A DNA stretch of 64,000 nt from an uncultured Faecalibacterium sp. (GTDB taxonomy: Bacteria; Bacillota; Clostridia; Oscillospirales; Ruminococcaceae). The notes under the pieces were generated by a model, which was not told where the DNA came from, searched no databases, and was given only the letters and a program-made list of their open reading frames with translations. The number at the start of each line of letters is the position of its first letter. Position 1 is the first letter of the stretch. The DNA lies in contig UQGD01000001.1 of NCBI GenBank assembly GCA_900540455.1, positions 102,082-166,081 of the forward strand, in the 5' to 3' direction. This document shows positions 8,312 to 17,960 of this stretch, piece by piece. The position numbers were made by a program, and so were the translations under genes.

Positions 8312-9865
8312 ATGAGTTTTAGAGGAATCAACACGACGGTCATCCAGATCCGCCGCAAAGTTTTTACGGAAGTGGCCCGTATGGCCTACGCCAATGTCAA
8401 GGGCGAGCAGGCCAACCATATGATGCGCAAGATCCCCTACACCATCATCCCCGGTGAGGAAGGCACCTTCCGTAAGGATATCTTCCTGGAGCGCGCCATC
8501 GTCGAGGAGCGGGTGCGCCTGGCCATCGGTCTGCCCACCCGCCGTATGGACGAGCACAACAGCGTTGTTTCCGGCCTGGAAGATGCGTCCATTGCGGATA
8601 AGTACTATGATCCTCCGCTGGTCAACGTGATCAAGTTTGCCTGCAACCGCTGCCCGGAAAAGATGGTCAAGGTCTCGGATATGTGCCAGGGCTGCCTTGC
8701 ACACCCCTGCATGGAGGTCTGCCCCAAGAACGCCATCGTCTGGGAGAGCGGCCGTTCCACCATCGACCAGGACAAGTGCATCAAGTGCGGCCGCTGCGTG
8801 GATGTCTGCCCCTACCATGCCATCGTCAAGACCGAGCGTCCCTGCGCAGAGGCCTGCGGCATGAACGCCATCCACTCCGACCCGCTTGGCCGTGCCGAGA
8901 TCGATTACAGCAAGTGTGTGTCCTGTGGCCAGTGCCTGGTCAGCTGCCCCTTTGGCGCCATTGCGGATAAGGGCCAGATCTACCAGCTGATCCAGGGCTT
9001 CAACCGCGGCGACCGCATCTACGCCCTGGTCGCCCCGGCATTCATCAACCAGTTCCCCCAGCTGGCCGCTGCCGGCAAGCTGAAGGCCGCTCTGCGGGCT
9101 GTGGGCTTCTGCGACGTTGTCGAGGTCGCCATTGGCGCTGACCTGTGCACTGTGGAGGAAGCCAAGGACTTCCTGGAAGAAGTCCCGGAGAAGCTGAACT
9201 TTATGGCCACCTCCTGCTGCCCGGCCTGGAGCATGATGGCCAAGACCGCCTTCCCCGCCCTGGCCAAGAATATCTCCATGACCATGACCCCCATGGTGTT
9301 CACCGCCCGCATGATGAAGCAGGCAGACCCCGAGGCACGGATGTGCTTCATCGGACCCTGCGCTGCCAAAAAGCTGGAGGCTTCCCGCCGCACGGTCCGC
9401 AGCGACGTGGATTTTGTGCTGACCTTTGAGGAGCTGGCCGGCATCATTGAGGCACGGGATATCGACGTGGACAGCCTGGAGGTAGACCCCACCGAGAACG
9501 ACCTGGCTTACGCTTCCGCAGCGGGCCGTGGCTTTGCACAGTCCGGCGGCGTAGCCAAGGCAGTGGCCGACAAGATCAAGGAGTGGCACCCTGACCGCGA
9601 GGTGAAGATCGCCTCTGCACAGGGCCTGGCCGACTGCAAGAAGCTGCTGCTGCTGGCCAAGGCTGGCAAGTACAACGGCTATCTGCTGGAGGGTATGGGC
9701 TGCCCCGGTGGCTGCATCGGCGGCGCTGGCACCATTGCCGACCCCGTCCGCACCGCTGCTGTGCTGAACAAATACGTCAAGGACGCCCCCTTCACCGACC
9801 CGGAGGACAGCGCCTTTATGACCAGCATCCATATGCTGAAAGATGACCCGAACTTCGAGCTCTAA
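8312..9865 (+). CDS. Monomeric [FeFe] hydrogenase, group B-like
   Basis: 517 residues. The N-terminal half is ferredoxin-like, with CQGCLAHPCMEVCP, CIKCGRCVDVCP and CVSCGQCLVSCP cysteine sets (about residues 128-215). The C-terminal H-cluster domain has TSCCPAW (near 299), GPCAAKK (near 348) and EGMGCPGGCIGG (near 460). The second and third motifs deviate from the group A forms (MPCxxK, ExMACPGGC) in the way group B enzymes do. It should catalyse reversible proton reduction, probably using ferredoxin, in the cytoplasm. GGAGGAGA precedes the ATG. A strong terminator follows, so it is a single-gene unit; the HydE/F/G maturases are not in the window. Confidence 0.9.
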   Translation: MSFRGINTTVIQIRRKVFTEVARMAYANVKGEQANHMMRKIPYTIIPGEEGTFRKDIFLERAIVEERVRLAIGLPTRRMDEHNSVVSGLEDASIADKYYDPPLVNVIKFACNRCPEKMVKVSDMCQGCLAHPCMEVCPKNAIVWESGRSTIDQDKCIKCGRCVDVCPYHAIVKTERPCAEACGMNAIHSDPLGRAEIDYSKCVSCGQCLVSCPFGAIADKGQIYQLIQGFNRGDRIYALVAPAFINQFPQLAAAGKLKAALRAVGFCDVVEVAIGADLCTVEEAKDFLEEVPEKLNFMATSCCPAWSMMAKTAFPALAKNISMTMTPMVFTARMMKQADPEARMCFIGPCAAKKLEASRRTVRSDVDFVLTFEELAGIIEARDIDVDSLEVDPTENDLAYASAAGRGFAQSGGVAKAVADKIKEWHPDREVKIASAQGLADCKKLLLLAKAGKYNGYLLEGMGCPGGCIGGAGTIADPVRTAAVLNKYVKDAPFTDPEDSAFMTSIHMLKDDPNFEL

Positions 9866-9887
9866 GCCCCTTTTTCTGTAAGTATCT

Positions 9888-9920
9888 GCCGCTTCTCCCC
9901 CGGGAGAAGCGGCTTTTTTT
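9888..9920 (+). terminator. Terminator of the hydrogenase gene
   Basis: A perfect 12 bp stem (GCCGCTTCTCCC / GGGAGAAGCGGC) with a 2 nt loop is followed by seven T residues, 22 bp after the hydrogenase stop codon. Confidence 0.95.
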
Positions 9921-9947
9921 AGGCAAAGCCACTAAAATTGGCCGAAA

Positions 9948-9988
9948 CATGGGCAGATTGAAACATTTCTATGACAGTCTTGCCCATG
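9948..9988. promoter_or_regulatory. Inverted repeat upstream of the NEAT-like gene promoter
   Basis: A perfect 8 bp inverted repeat CATGGGCA (9948-9955) / TGCCCATG (9981-9988) ends 3 bp before the -35 hexamer of the next promoter. Its place suggests an activator or repressor site; no regulator is identified. Confidence 0.4.
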
Positions 9989-9991
9989 GCG

Positions 9992-10020
9992 TTGACATTC
10001 CGTCAATAGTATGATATTTT
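9992..10020 (+). promoter_or_regulatory. Promoter of the NEAT-like gene with overlapping operator
   Basis: TTGACA (9992-9997), 17 bp, TATTTT (10015-10020). The -35 is embedded in a perfect inverted repeat TTGAC-ATTCC-GTCAA (9992-10006), a plausible repressor site. Confidence 0.65.
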
Positions 10021-10030
10021 GACAGTAACA

Positions 10031-10126
10031 GAAGCGCAGGCTTCTCCACTCCATCCAAGATCCGGGGGGTGCAGGGACCTGCAACGGTCTGCTGTGCAGA
10101 CCCGCTGATTGCCGCAGTCTGCGGCA
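10031..10126 (+). promoter_or_regulatory. Structured leader with four consecutive hairpins
   Basis: Between the promoter and the ribosome site lie four perfect short hairpins: GAAGC-N4-GCTTC (10031-10044), TGCAGG-N2-CCTGCA (10070-10083), GGTCTGC-N3-GCAGACC (10086-10102) and TGCCGCA-N3-TGCGGCA (10110-10126). The last one touches the AGGAAAGG ribosome site. GCAGAC of hairpin 3 can pair instead with GTCTGC inside hairpin 4 (10117-10122), so two folds exclude each other. I recognise no known riboswitch class. Confidence 0.6.
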
Positions 10127-10142
10127 GGAAAGGCTGATTTTA

Positions 10143-10631
10143 ATGAAAAAACTCGCTATATCTTCCAGTTTTCGGCGCATGGCCGCCATGCTGCTCTCCC
10201 TGGTGCTGGCATGCGGGCTGGCATTTGGTGCGCACGCTGCGGAGGATCTGCCCGTAAGTGTCCAGTTCTGGCGGGAGCATACCGACAAAGCTGCACTGGA
10301 AAATGACGGCGTGGATACTGACCGGGAGGCCACCCTTACCCGCCAGCCCAATGGCACCTATACCCTGGAGCTGCCCATCCTGAGTTTTTCCCGCATGGGA
10401 ATGGCAGGCCATCTGACCGGCCTGACCATCGGCGACATCTCCTACGATGGCGAACTGAGCGGCCAGCTGACGGACAACACCGCGGTGCTGACCATCAAAA
10501 ACCTGCCCGCCTCGGTGCTTACCGGGCCGGACGCTGCACAAGCCATAGATGTGATGTGCAACGTCCGGATGGATGCCGGTGTCCTGGGCGAGATCTCCAC
10601 CGCCGCACGGCTGTGCATCTGGCAGCCGTAA
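10143..10631 (+). CDS. Secreted NEAT-like domain protein
   Basis: 162 residues. A signal peptide (basic N terminus, hydrophobic core about 13-28, Ala-His-Ala cleavage region near 31-33) leaves a mature protein of about 130 residues. The mature part resembles a single NEAT domain: a polar TDKAALEN stretch after the first strand, PNGTYTLEL in the position of the usual dGkYtv strand, and later strands. NEAT domains bind haem in Gram-positive surface proteins. No LPXTG signal, transmembrane anchor or haem-ligand tyrosine motif is seen, so haem binding is unproven. It is a single-gene unit between two terminators. Confidence 0.6.
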   Translation: MKKLAISSSFRRMAAMLLSLVLACGLAFGAHAAEDLPVSVQFWREHTDKAALENDGVDTDREATLTRQPNGTYTLELPILSFSRMGMAGHLTGLTIGDISYDGELSGQLTDNTAVLTIKNLPASVLTGPDAAQAIDVMCNVRMDAGVLGEISTAARLCIWQP

Positions 10632-10644
10632 CTGCAAAACAAAA

Positions 10645-10679
10645 AACAAGTGCAGCGCAAAGGCTGCACTTGTTTTTTT
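10645..10679. terminator. Bidirectional terminator between convergent genes
   Basis: An 11 bp stem ACAAGTGCAGC / GCTGCACTTGT is followed by T7 on the plus strand and mirrored by an A tract on the other side. It separates the NEAT-like gene from the convergent small gene at 10691. Confidence 0.9.
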
Positions 10680-10690
10680 GTGCCCGCTGA

Positions 10691-10897
10691 TCAGCCGTCC
10701 ATGTGCTGGTCGATAAAATCGCCCACCATCCGGTCCAGCTGGGTCACCGCCCGCTCTGCACCTTTGGCCACTTTGCGGGCCGCCCGCTTGACCTGGCGCT
10801 GGTTTTGGGCAGCGGCCATCGCACCTGCCGCCCCCAATGCTGCACCGGCGGCCATGCCCACCAGCAGGCCCGTTGTCTGGTTGGAATTTTGCTTCAT
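10691..10897 (-). CDS. Small YtxH-like protein
   Basis: 68 residues with GGAGG about 11 nt before the ATG at 10897. The N-terminal third is a Gly/Ala-rich hydrophobic segment (about residues 10-30) with small-residue spacing like YtxH/DUF883 membrane helices. The rest is a basic, amphipathic helix-forming tail (QVKRAARKVAKGAERAVTQL). It is probably anchored in the cytoplasmic membrane. A stem-loop (10923-10962) lies in its leader. Members of this group are often stress-linked, but the function here is not known. Confidence 0.7.
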   Translation of the reverse strand: MKQNSNQTTGLLVGMAAGAALGAAGAMAAAQNQRQVKRAARKVAKGAERAVTQLDRMVGDFIDQHMDG

Positions 10898-10922
10898 CCT
10901 GAGGGTCCCTCCTTTTTTTACA

Positions 10923-10962
10923 CAGCAGGGAGAGGGGCTGCACGCTCTCTCCCCTGCTTTTT
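10923..10962. other. Stem-loop in the leader of the YtxH-like gene
   Basis: Arms GCAGGGAGAG and CTCTCTCCCCTGC form a strong hairpin. On the plus strand it is followed by TTTTT, so it could stop read-through toward pdxY; on the minus strand it lies just before the ribosome site of the small gene. Confidence 0.5.
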
Positions 10963-11148
10963 CCACGGTCTGGAAAACCAGAATGGAGGCTGGTTTTTTC
11001 AGATCTGCGCTAGTATTTGCCCCAAAACCCCGCTGTATACGCTTTTTTTGAGCGGAGATTTGTGGTATACTTAAACGCAGCCAATATGCAACCAGTAAAA
11101 ACGGGGCGTCGTGCTCGGCCCCGCCAAGGTTAAAGGAGGACGCTTTAT

Positions 11149-11994
11149 TTGCTGAAGACCACGGAGCCCAAAAAAGTTTTATGTATCCACGATCTTTCCG
11201 GCTTTGGCCGGTGCAGCCTGTCGGTGATCCTGCCGGTGCTGTCGGTGATGGGGGTCCAGCCTGTGGCTCTGCCCACGGTGCTGCTTTCCACCCATACCGG
11301 CGGCTTTGGCCAGCCCGCTCGGCTGGACGGCGCCGCCTACGGCCAGGCGGCGCTGCAGCACTACCATCAGCTGGGGATATCGTTTGATCTGATCTATACC
11401 GGTTATCTAGGGGGCGAAGAACAGGCCGCCCTGGCACAGCTGGCCTTTAACCTTTGGCCCCAGGCACACAAAGTGGTGGACCCGGTGCTGGGAGACGGCG
11501 GGCACGCCTACTCCACCGTGACCCCCGCCTTTATCCAGCGGATGCGGGATCTGTGCCGCCAGGCCGACTTGATCCTGCCCAACTGCACCGAGGTGAGCCT
11601 GCTGCTGGACGCCCCTCTGCCGGAAGGCGAGATCACCCCGGATACCGCCCAGGCCCTGGCAGACAAAGCTGCCTCTCTTGCCCCCAATGCGGTGGTCACC
11701 GGTCTGCCCATGGGCAGTTATATCGGTTGTGCCGGGGGCGGAAAGGATCGCTTTGTGCTCAAAAAACTGCACCTGGACCGTAATTTCCCCGGCACGGGGG
11801 ATCTGTACGGCGCAGTGCTGGTCGGCTCGCTTTTGCAGGGCAACGCCCTGAGCGCTGCTGCCGATAATGCCGCAGAGTTCGTCTCTTTGGCGATCCAGGC
11901 AACCCCGGCCGACCAGGAAACACGATGCGGCGTATGGTTCGAGCCGCTGCTGCCCCGGCTATGCCCCATGCAGCACAGGGAGGTGCTGGAATGA
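11149..11994 (+). CDS. pdxY: Pyridoxal/pyridoxamine kinase
   Basis: Phosphorylates pyridoxal-type vitamers in the B6 salvage pathway. 281 residues of the PfkB/ribokinase fold: an N-terminal HDLSGFGRCSL substrate motif, a VVDPVLGDGG motif near residue 109, NCTE near 144, and the anionic-hole motif FPGTGDLYGA near 215 carrying the catalytic Asp. Start is the TTG at 11149, preceded by AAAGGAGGA; no in-frame ATG exists near by. Its stop overlaps trmL by 4 bp (ATGA). PdxY and PdxK subtypes cannot be separated with certainty. Confidence 0.9.
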   Translation: MLKTTEPKKVLCIHDLSGFGRCSLSVILPVLSVMGVQPVALPTVLLSTHTGGFGQPARLDGAAYGQAALQHYHQLGISFDLIYTGYLGGEEQAALAQLAFNLWPQAHKVVDPVLGDGGHAYSTVTPAFIQRMRDLCRQADLILPNCTEVSLLLDAPLPEGEITPDTAQALADKAASLAPNAVVTGLPMGSYIGCAGGGKDRFVLKKLHLDRNFPGTGDLYGAVLVGSLLQGNALSAAADNAAEFVSLAIQATPADQETRCGVWFEPLLPRLCPMQHREVLE

Positions 11995-12494
11995 ACAAAC
12001 CGACCTTGAATATTGTTTTGGTAGAGCCCCGTATCCCCCAGAATACCGGCAACGTCGCGCGCACCTGCGCCTGCACCGCCTGCCGGCTGCACCTGGTGGG
12101 GCCCATGGGCTTTGCCATTGATGATAAAAAACTGAAACACGCCGGGCTGGACTACTGGCATTACCTGGACATCCACTACTATGACAGCCTGGATGACTTT
12201 TTTGCCAAAAACAGCGGGCCGTATTTTTACTTTACCACAAAAGCGCTACACCGTCACACCGATGTACAATACCCGGACGGCGCCTATCTGGTGTTCGGGC
12301 GGGAGGATGCCGGTCTGCCGGAGGCACTGCTGGCCCAGCATCCCGACGACTGCGTCCGTCTGCCCATGCTGGACACCTGCCGCAGCCTGAACCTTTCCAA
12401 CAGCGTTGCCGTCGGGGTATACGAAGTCCTGCGCCAATGGGACTTCCCAGAGCTTTTGGATCACGGACATCTGAGAGATTATGAATGGAAATGA
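11991..12494 (+). CDS. trmL: tRNA (cytidine34/cmnm5U34-2'-O)-methyltransferase TrmL
   Basis: SPOUT-class methyltransferase that 2'-O-methylates the wobble base of tRNA-Leu isoacceptors. 167 residues, the usual size. It starts MNKPTLNIVLVEPRIPQNTG, contains FGREDAGLPE near residue 104 and the trefoil-knot motif LSNSVAVGVYEVLRQ near 143. The ATG overlaps the pdxY stop and has GGAGG upstream, within pdxY. It is the middle gene of pdxY-trmL-degV. Confidence 0.94.
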   Translation: MNKPTLNIVLVEPRIPQNTGNVARTCACTACRLHLVGPMGFAIDDKKLKHAGLDYWHYLDIHYYDSLDDFFAKNSGPYFYFTTKALHRHTDVQYPDGAYLVFGREDAGLPEALLAQHPDDCVRLPMLDTCRSLNLSNSVAVGVYEVLRQWDFPELLDHGHLRDYEWK

Positions 12495-12501
12495 GGATAT
12501 T

Positions 12502-13371
12502 ATGAGCAAGATCGCAATTTTGACCGACTCCTCCTGCGATATTCCGCAGGAGATGGCTGAAAAATATGACATCGACATCATGGGCTTTCACATCCTGCTG
12601 GACGGGGTGGATTATATCGAGCGGGAGAGCTGCTCCAACACCGAGTTTTACCAGCTGATGCGTCAGGCCAAGGGCGTACCGTCCACCGCTGCCATCACGC
12701 CGCTGCAATTCTGCGATAAATACTGCCAGTATGTGGATGAGGGTTACACCGATGTGATCCATATCCCCATCAACCGCTCCGGCAGCTCTACCTACGACAA
12801 CGCCGTTATGGCGCAGAACCTGCTGCGGGAAGAACGCCCCGAGCACCACCTGAACATCCACCTGCTGGACCCCCACACCTACTCCATGGTGTTTGGCTGG
12901 TATATCTGCGAGATGGCACGCAAGCTGCGCAACGGCGCCGAGATCCGCCATGTGATCAACGAGTTCAATACCCAGATGAACAAAATGGAGATCGTCCTGG
13001 GACCTTACAGCCTGAAACAGATGAAAAAGAGCGGCCGCATCTCCGCTGCTGCCGCCTTTGCCGGCGAGCTGCTGGGCCTGCGCCCCATCATCTCCCTGAT
13101 CGACGGCAAGACCGTGGTAGAGGCCAAGGTCCGGGGCGATGACAAGGTGATCCCCAATATGATCCAGCTGTGCCAGAAGCGCTCGGCCGGTGTAGAGGAT
13201 TTTGACTATATGATCGGCCACACCTCGATCCCGCAGGCGCAGGAGCTGGCCCGTGCCTGCCGCAAAGCCTTTGGCAAGCCGCCGCTGCTCACCTTTGAGC
13301 TGGGAGGCGTCGTTTCGGCCAACACCGGCCCGGATACGCTGGCTTTGGTGTACGTTGGACACCAGCGCTGA
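12502..13371 (+). CDS. degV: DegV family fatty-acid-binding protein
   Basis: 289 residues. DegV/FakB proteins bind a fatty acid for phosphorylation by FakA. The N terminus ILTDSSCDIPQE, the STAAITP loop near residue 61, the NRSGSSTYDNA segment near 92 and GHTSIPQAQ near 242 are family hallmarks. The ATG at 12502 (GAGGAT upstream) is chosen over an in-frame ATG at 12481 that overlaps trmL. It is 7 bp downstream of trmL. Its fatty-acid partner genes, other than plsX at 46.8 kb, are not seen here. Confidence 0.92.
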   Translation: MSKIAILTDSSCDIPQEMAEKYDIDIMGFHILLDGVDYIERESCSNTEFYQLMRQAKGVPSTAAITPLQFCDKYCQYVDEGYTDVIHIPINRSGSSTYDNAVMAQNLLREERPEHHLNIHLLDPHTYSMVFGWYICEMARKLRNGAEIRHVINEFNTQMNKMEIVLGPYSLKQMKKSGRISAAAAFAGELLGLRPIISLIDGKTVVEAKVRGDDKVIPNMIQLCQKRSAGVEDFDYMIGHTSIPQAQELARACRKAFGKPPLLTFELGGVVSANTGPDTLALVYVGHQR

Positions 13372-13404
13372 GCGGTTTGCCTGCTCCCCGGATAAAACGA
13401 CAAA

Positions 13405-13450
13405 AGACCTGTGCTCCCACGCACTTTGCTATGGGGGCACAGGTCTTTTT
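13405..13450. terminator. Bidirectional terminator, degV / secA
   Basis: Arms AGACCTGTGC and GCACAGGTCT with a 22 nt loop, T6 on the plus side and T4 on the minus side, between the convergent degV and secA genes. Confidence 0.9.
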
Positions 13451-13462
13451 CTTTCGGTTTCC

Positions 13463-16303
<2,841 letters not shown>

Positions 16304-16377
16304 AGGTAACACCTCATCTATCTTTCATGGGCGCAGGTCAGGCAGCGCCCCGATCGTTGTTGATGCATACGTAGTAT

Positions 16378-16406
16378 ATCATACACCAAACTGCAAAGGC
16401 CGTCAA
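16378..16406 (-). promoter_or_regulatory. Sigma-A promoter of secA
   Basis: Minus strand TTGACG (16401-16406), 17 bp, TATGAT (16378-16383). A stem-loop with AAACCCAG/CTGGGTTT arms (about 16405-16436) overlaps the upstream edge of the -35. Confidence 0.8.
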
Positions 16407-16470
16407 ACCCAGAGACCTGTTTTCCCTGGGTTTTGAGATGAACATTCTGTAAAATCCGGTTCCTGCGCAC

Positions 16471-16499
16471 AAAAAAGCCCCCGCCGAAGCGGGGGCTTT
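16471..16499 (-). terminator. Terminator of the HAD gene
   Basis: A perfect AAAGCCCCCGC-TTCG-GCGGGGGCTTT hairpin with six T on the minus strand, directly after the stop codon at 16501. Confidence 0.95.
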
Positions 16500-16500
16500 C

Positions 16501-17154
16501 TTATTCCGGCTGTGCCAGCAGTGCAGGCAGTGCATCCAGCCGGTCAATAACATGGGGGCATACCGCAGCAAGCCGCTCCCGGGATTGATGGCCGCCTGTG
16601 TACAAAACACACTGGGCGCCCAGGGCTTTTGCCACCTCTGCATCGTGGATCGTATCCCCCACCATCACGCAGCGTTCCGGGGGGATATCCAGGCTTTGCA
16701 GCCAGGCAAGGCCCCGCTGCACTTTGCTGGCGCCATAAATGTCCTGCAGGCCGAGCAACTCGGTAAAATAGCCTGCAAGACCCCGCTGGGATACCTGCTC
16801 GATCAGGTAATCCTGGCGGGATGCGGACAGCACCACCTGGCTCCACCCCTGCTGCGCCAGGGCCGACAGCGTATCCGCTGCCTGTGCAAAGGGGGCACAG
16901 CAGTCCATGCCAGCGTTATAGTGATCCATAAACCGGCGGGCCAGCACCGGATAAGGGTGCCGCGAAAAATCAAAGCCCGCCCGCTGATAATACGCCTCGA
17001 TCGGGAAGCCGAACACCTCCCGGTAGGCTGCAAGGTCATAGCGCTGAGGGTAGCCATGCTGCTCCAGCAGCCAGTTCAGACAGCCGCGAGTAAACTCCAC
17101 ATCATCCAGCAGGGTACCGTTCCAGTCCCAAAAGACGATCTTCTTCGGCTGCAT
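16501..17154 (-). CDS. HAD-superfamily hydrolase, phosphoglycolate phosphatase-like
   Basis: 217 residues. Motif I is DWNGT (D10-W-N12), where most family members have DxD; D10 is the expected nucleophile and N12 replaces the usual acid/base Asp. A helical cap follows (about 15-85), then motif II S110, motif III Lys near 144 and motif IV VGDTIHD near 165. The ATG at 17154 lies 9 nt after AAGGAG; the earlier in-frame ATG overlaps that box. It is 23 bp downstream of queT, so it probably shares the preQ1-controlled transcript. The substrate is unknown. Confidence 0.85.
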   Translation of the reverse strand: MQPKKIVFWDWNGTLLDDVEFTRGCLNWLLEQHGYPQRYDLAAYREVFGFPIEAYYQRAGFDFSRHPYPVLARRFMDHYNAGMDCCAPFAQAADTLSALAQQGWSQVVLSASRQDYLIEQVSQRGLAGYFTELLGLQDIYGASKVQRGLAWLQSLDIPPERCVMVGDTIHDAEVAKALGAQCVLYTGGHQSRERLAAVCPHVIDRLDALPALLAQPE

Positions 17155-17177
17155 AGGGGGCATCTCCTTTTCTATCG

Positions 17178-17708
17178 TTACTGCTCCAGAAAGATCCGCC
17201 GCAGCGAGGGGTTCGCCTCGATCAGCTTGACCAGGGCCACGCCCAGCACTGTGCAGCTGATCAGCTCGCCGATCGCCACCGAGATGCCGTTGGTGATGCA
17301 GGCCATCCACAGCGGTGCCGTGGACATCGGGTCTGCAAACAGGACGCTGATCTCGATGCCGATGATCACCGCATTGAACACCACCGGCGGCAGCGAAGCC
17401 GGGATCGCCAGCCCTTTGATGCGCACATTGCGCAGCTTGTAGGTGACCAGACAGGCCAGCAGGGTGGCCAGGGTGCCAAACACCACGTCTGCCACTGTGG
17501 AGCCGATCAGGTTGGCCAAAAAGCAGCCCAGCACCACACCTACGATGTACTCGGTGCCAAACACCGGCAGCAGGCACAGTGCCTCGGCCACACGCACCTG
17601 CACTGCCCCATAGGACAGCGGAGCCAGTGCCAGGCACAAAGCCACATAGATGGCTGCCACTACACCGCAGCGGGCCAGTTTACGGACGGAAGGATTCTGA
17701 TTCATCAT
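17178..17708 (-). CDS. queT: Queuosine precursor ECF transporter component QueT
   Basis: Substrate-binding S component of an ECF-type importer for queuosine precursors such as preQ1. About 176 residues, almost wholly hydrophobic, with five or six membrane segments and the family pattern YGAVQVRVAEALCLLPVFG near residue 33 and NLIGSTVADVVFG. Two adjacent ATG codons (17708 and 17705) are possible. The GGAG ribosome site lies at the 3' end of the preQ1-III riboswitch, so translation is expected to fall when preQ1 is plentiful. The shared ECF energising module is not in the window. Confidence 0.93.
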   Translation of the reverse strand: MMNQNPSVRKLARCGVVAAIYVALCLALAPLSYGAVQVRVAEALCLLPVFGTEYIVGVVLGCFLANLIGSTVADVVFGTLATLLACLVTYKLRNVRIKGLAIPASLPPVVFNAVIIGIEISVLFADPMSTAPLWMACITNGISVAIGELISCTVLGVALVKLIEANPSLRRIFLEQ

Positions 17709-17715
17709 ATTATAA

Positions 17716-17817
17716 CTCCAGCGGTTTGATTTTGACCGCACGGGGACCGCCAGCCCCCGTGGGTTTGGCCCGGCATAGTTCGAGATGCGCCGGGGAGCCT
17801 AAAATCCTAAGTTGCTC
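17716..17817 (-). promoter_or_regulatory. preQ1 class III riboswitch
   Basis: The minus-strand RNA begins GAGCAACUUAGGAUUUUAGG, contains the CCCCGGC/GCCGGG stem, GGCUGGCGGUCCC and GUGCGGUCAAAAU, and ends at the GGAG ribosome site of queT. From memory this matches the class III aptamer solved from Faecalibacterium prausnitzii along nearly its whole 101 nt, with compensating or loop differences. Gene context (queT) agrees. Mechanism in that class: ligand binding favours a helix that sequesters the ribosome site. Confidence 0.92.
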
Positions 17818-17845
17818 TTTGGCTGCGCTGTGCGCAGCAAGCAGG

Positions 17846-17874
17846 AGTATAGCATATCCAAGCCGAAAATTCAA
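17846..17874 (-). promoter_or_regulatory. Promoter of the preQ1 riboswitch-queT-HAD unit
   Basis: Minus strand TTGAAT (17869-17874), 17 bp, TATACT (17846-17851). Transcription would begin about 20 nt before the aptamer. Confidence 0.8.
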
Positions 17875-17907
17875 GAAAAACCAGCAAATATCCCTGCCAA
17901 ACGATAC

Positions 17908-17949
17908 AAAAAACGGCCGCGCACCTCAATAGGCGCACAGCCGTTTTTT
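17908..17949 (-). terminator. Terminator after the CinA-like membrane protein gene
   Basis: AAAAAACGGC / GCCGTTTTTT arms with an inner GCGC pairing; the T run lies on both strands. It closes the gene ending at 17961 and isolates the queT promoter. Confidence 0.85.
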
Positions 17950-17960
17950 CCAATGTTCAT

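Noticed and set aside
8291..9832. A 513-codon frame opposite the hydrogenase
   Set aside because: The hydrogenase motifs, ribosome site and terminator all fit the plus strand.
17716..17817. preQ1 class I or II riboswitch
   Set aside because: The short class I aptamer with AAAAACUA and the class II core are absent; the length and sequence match class III.
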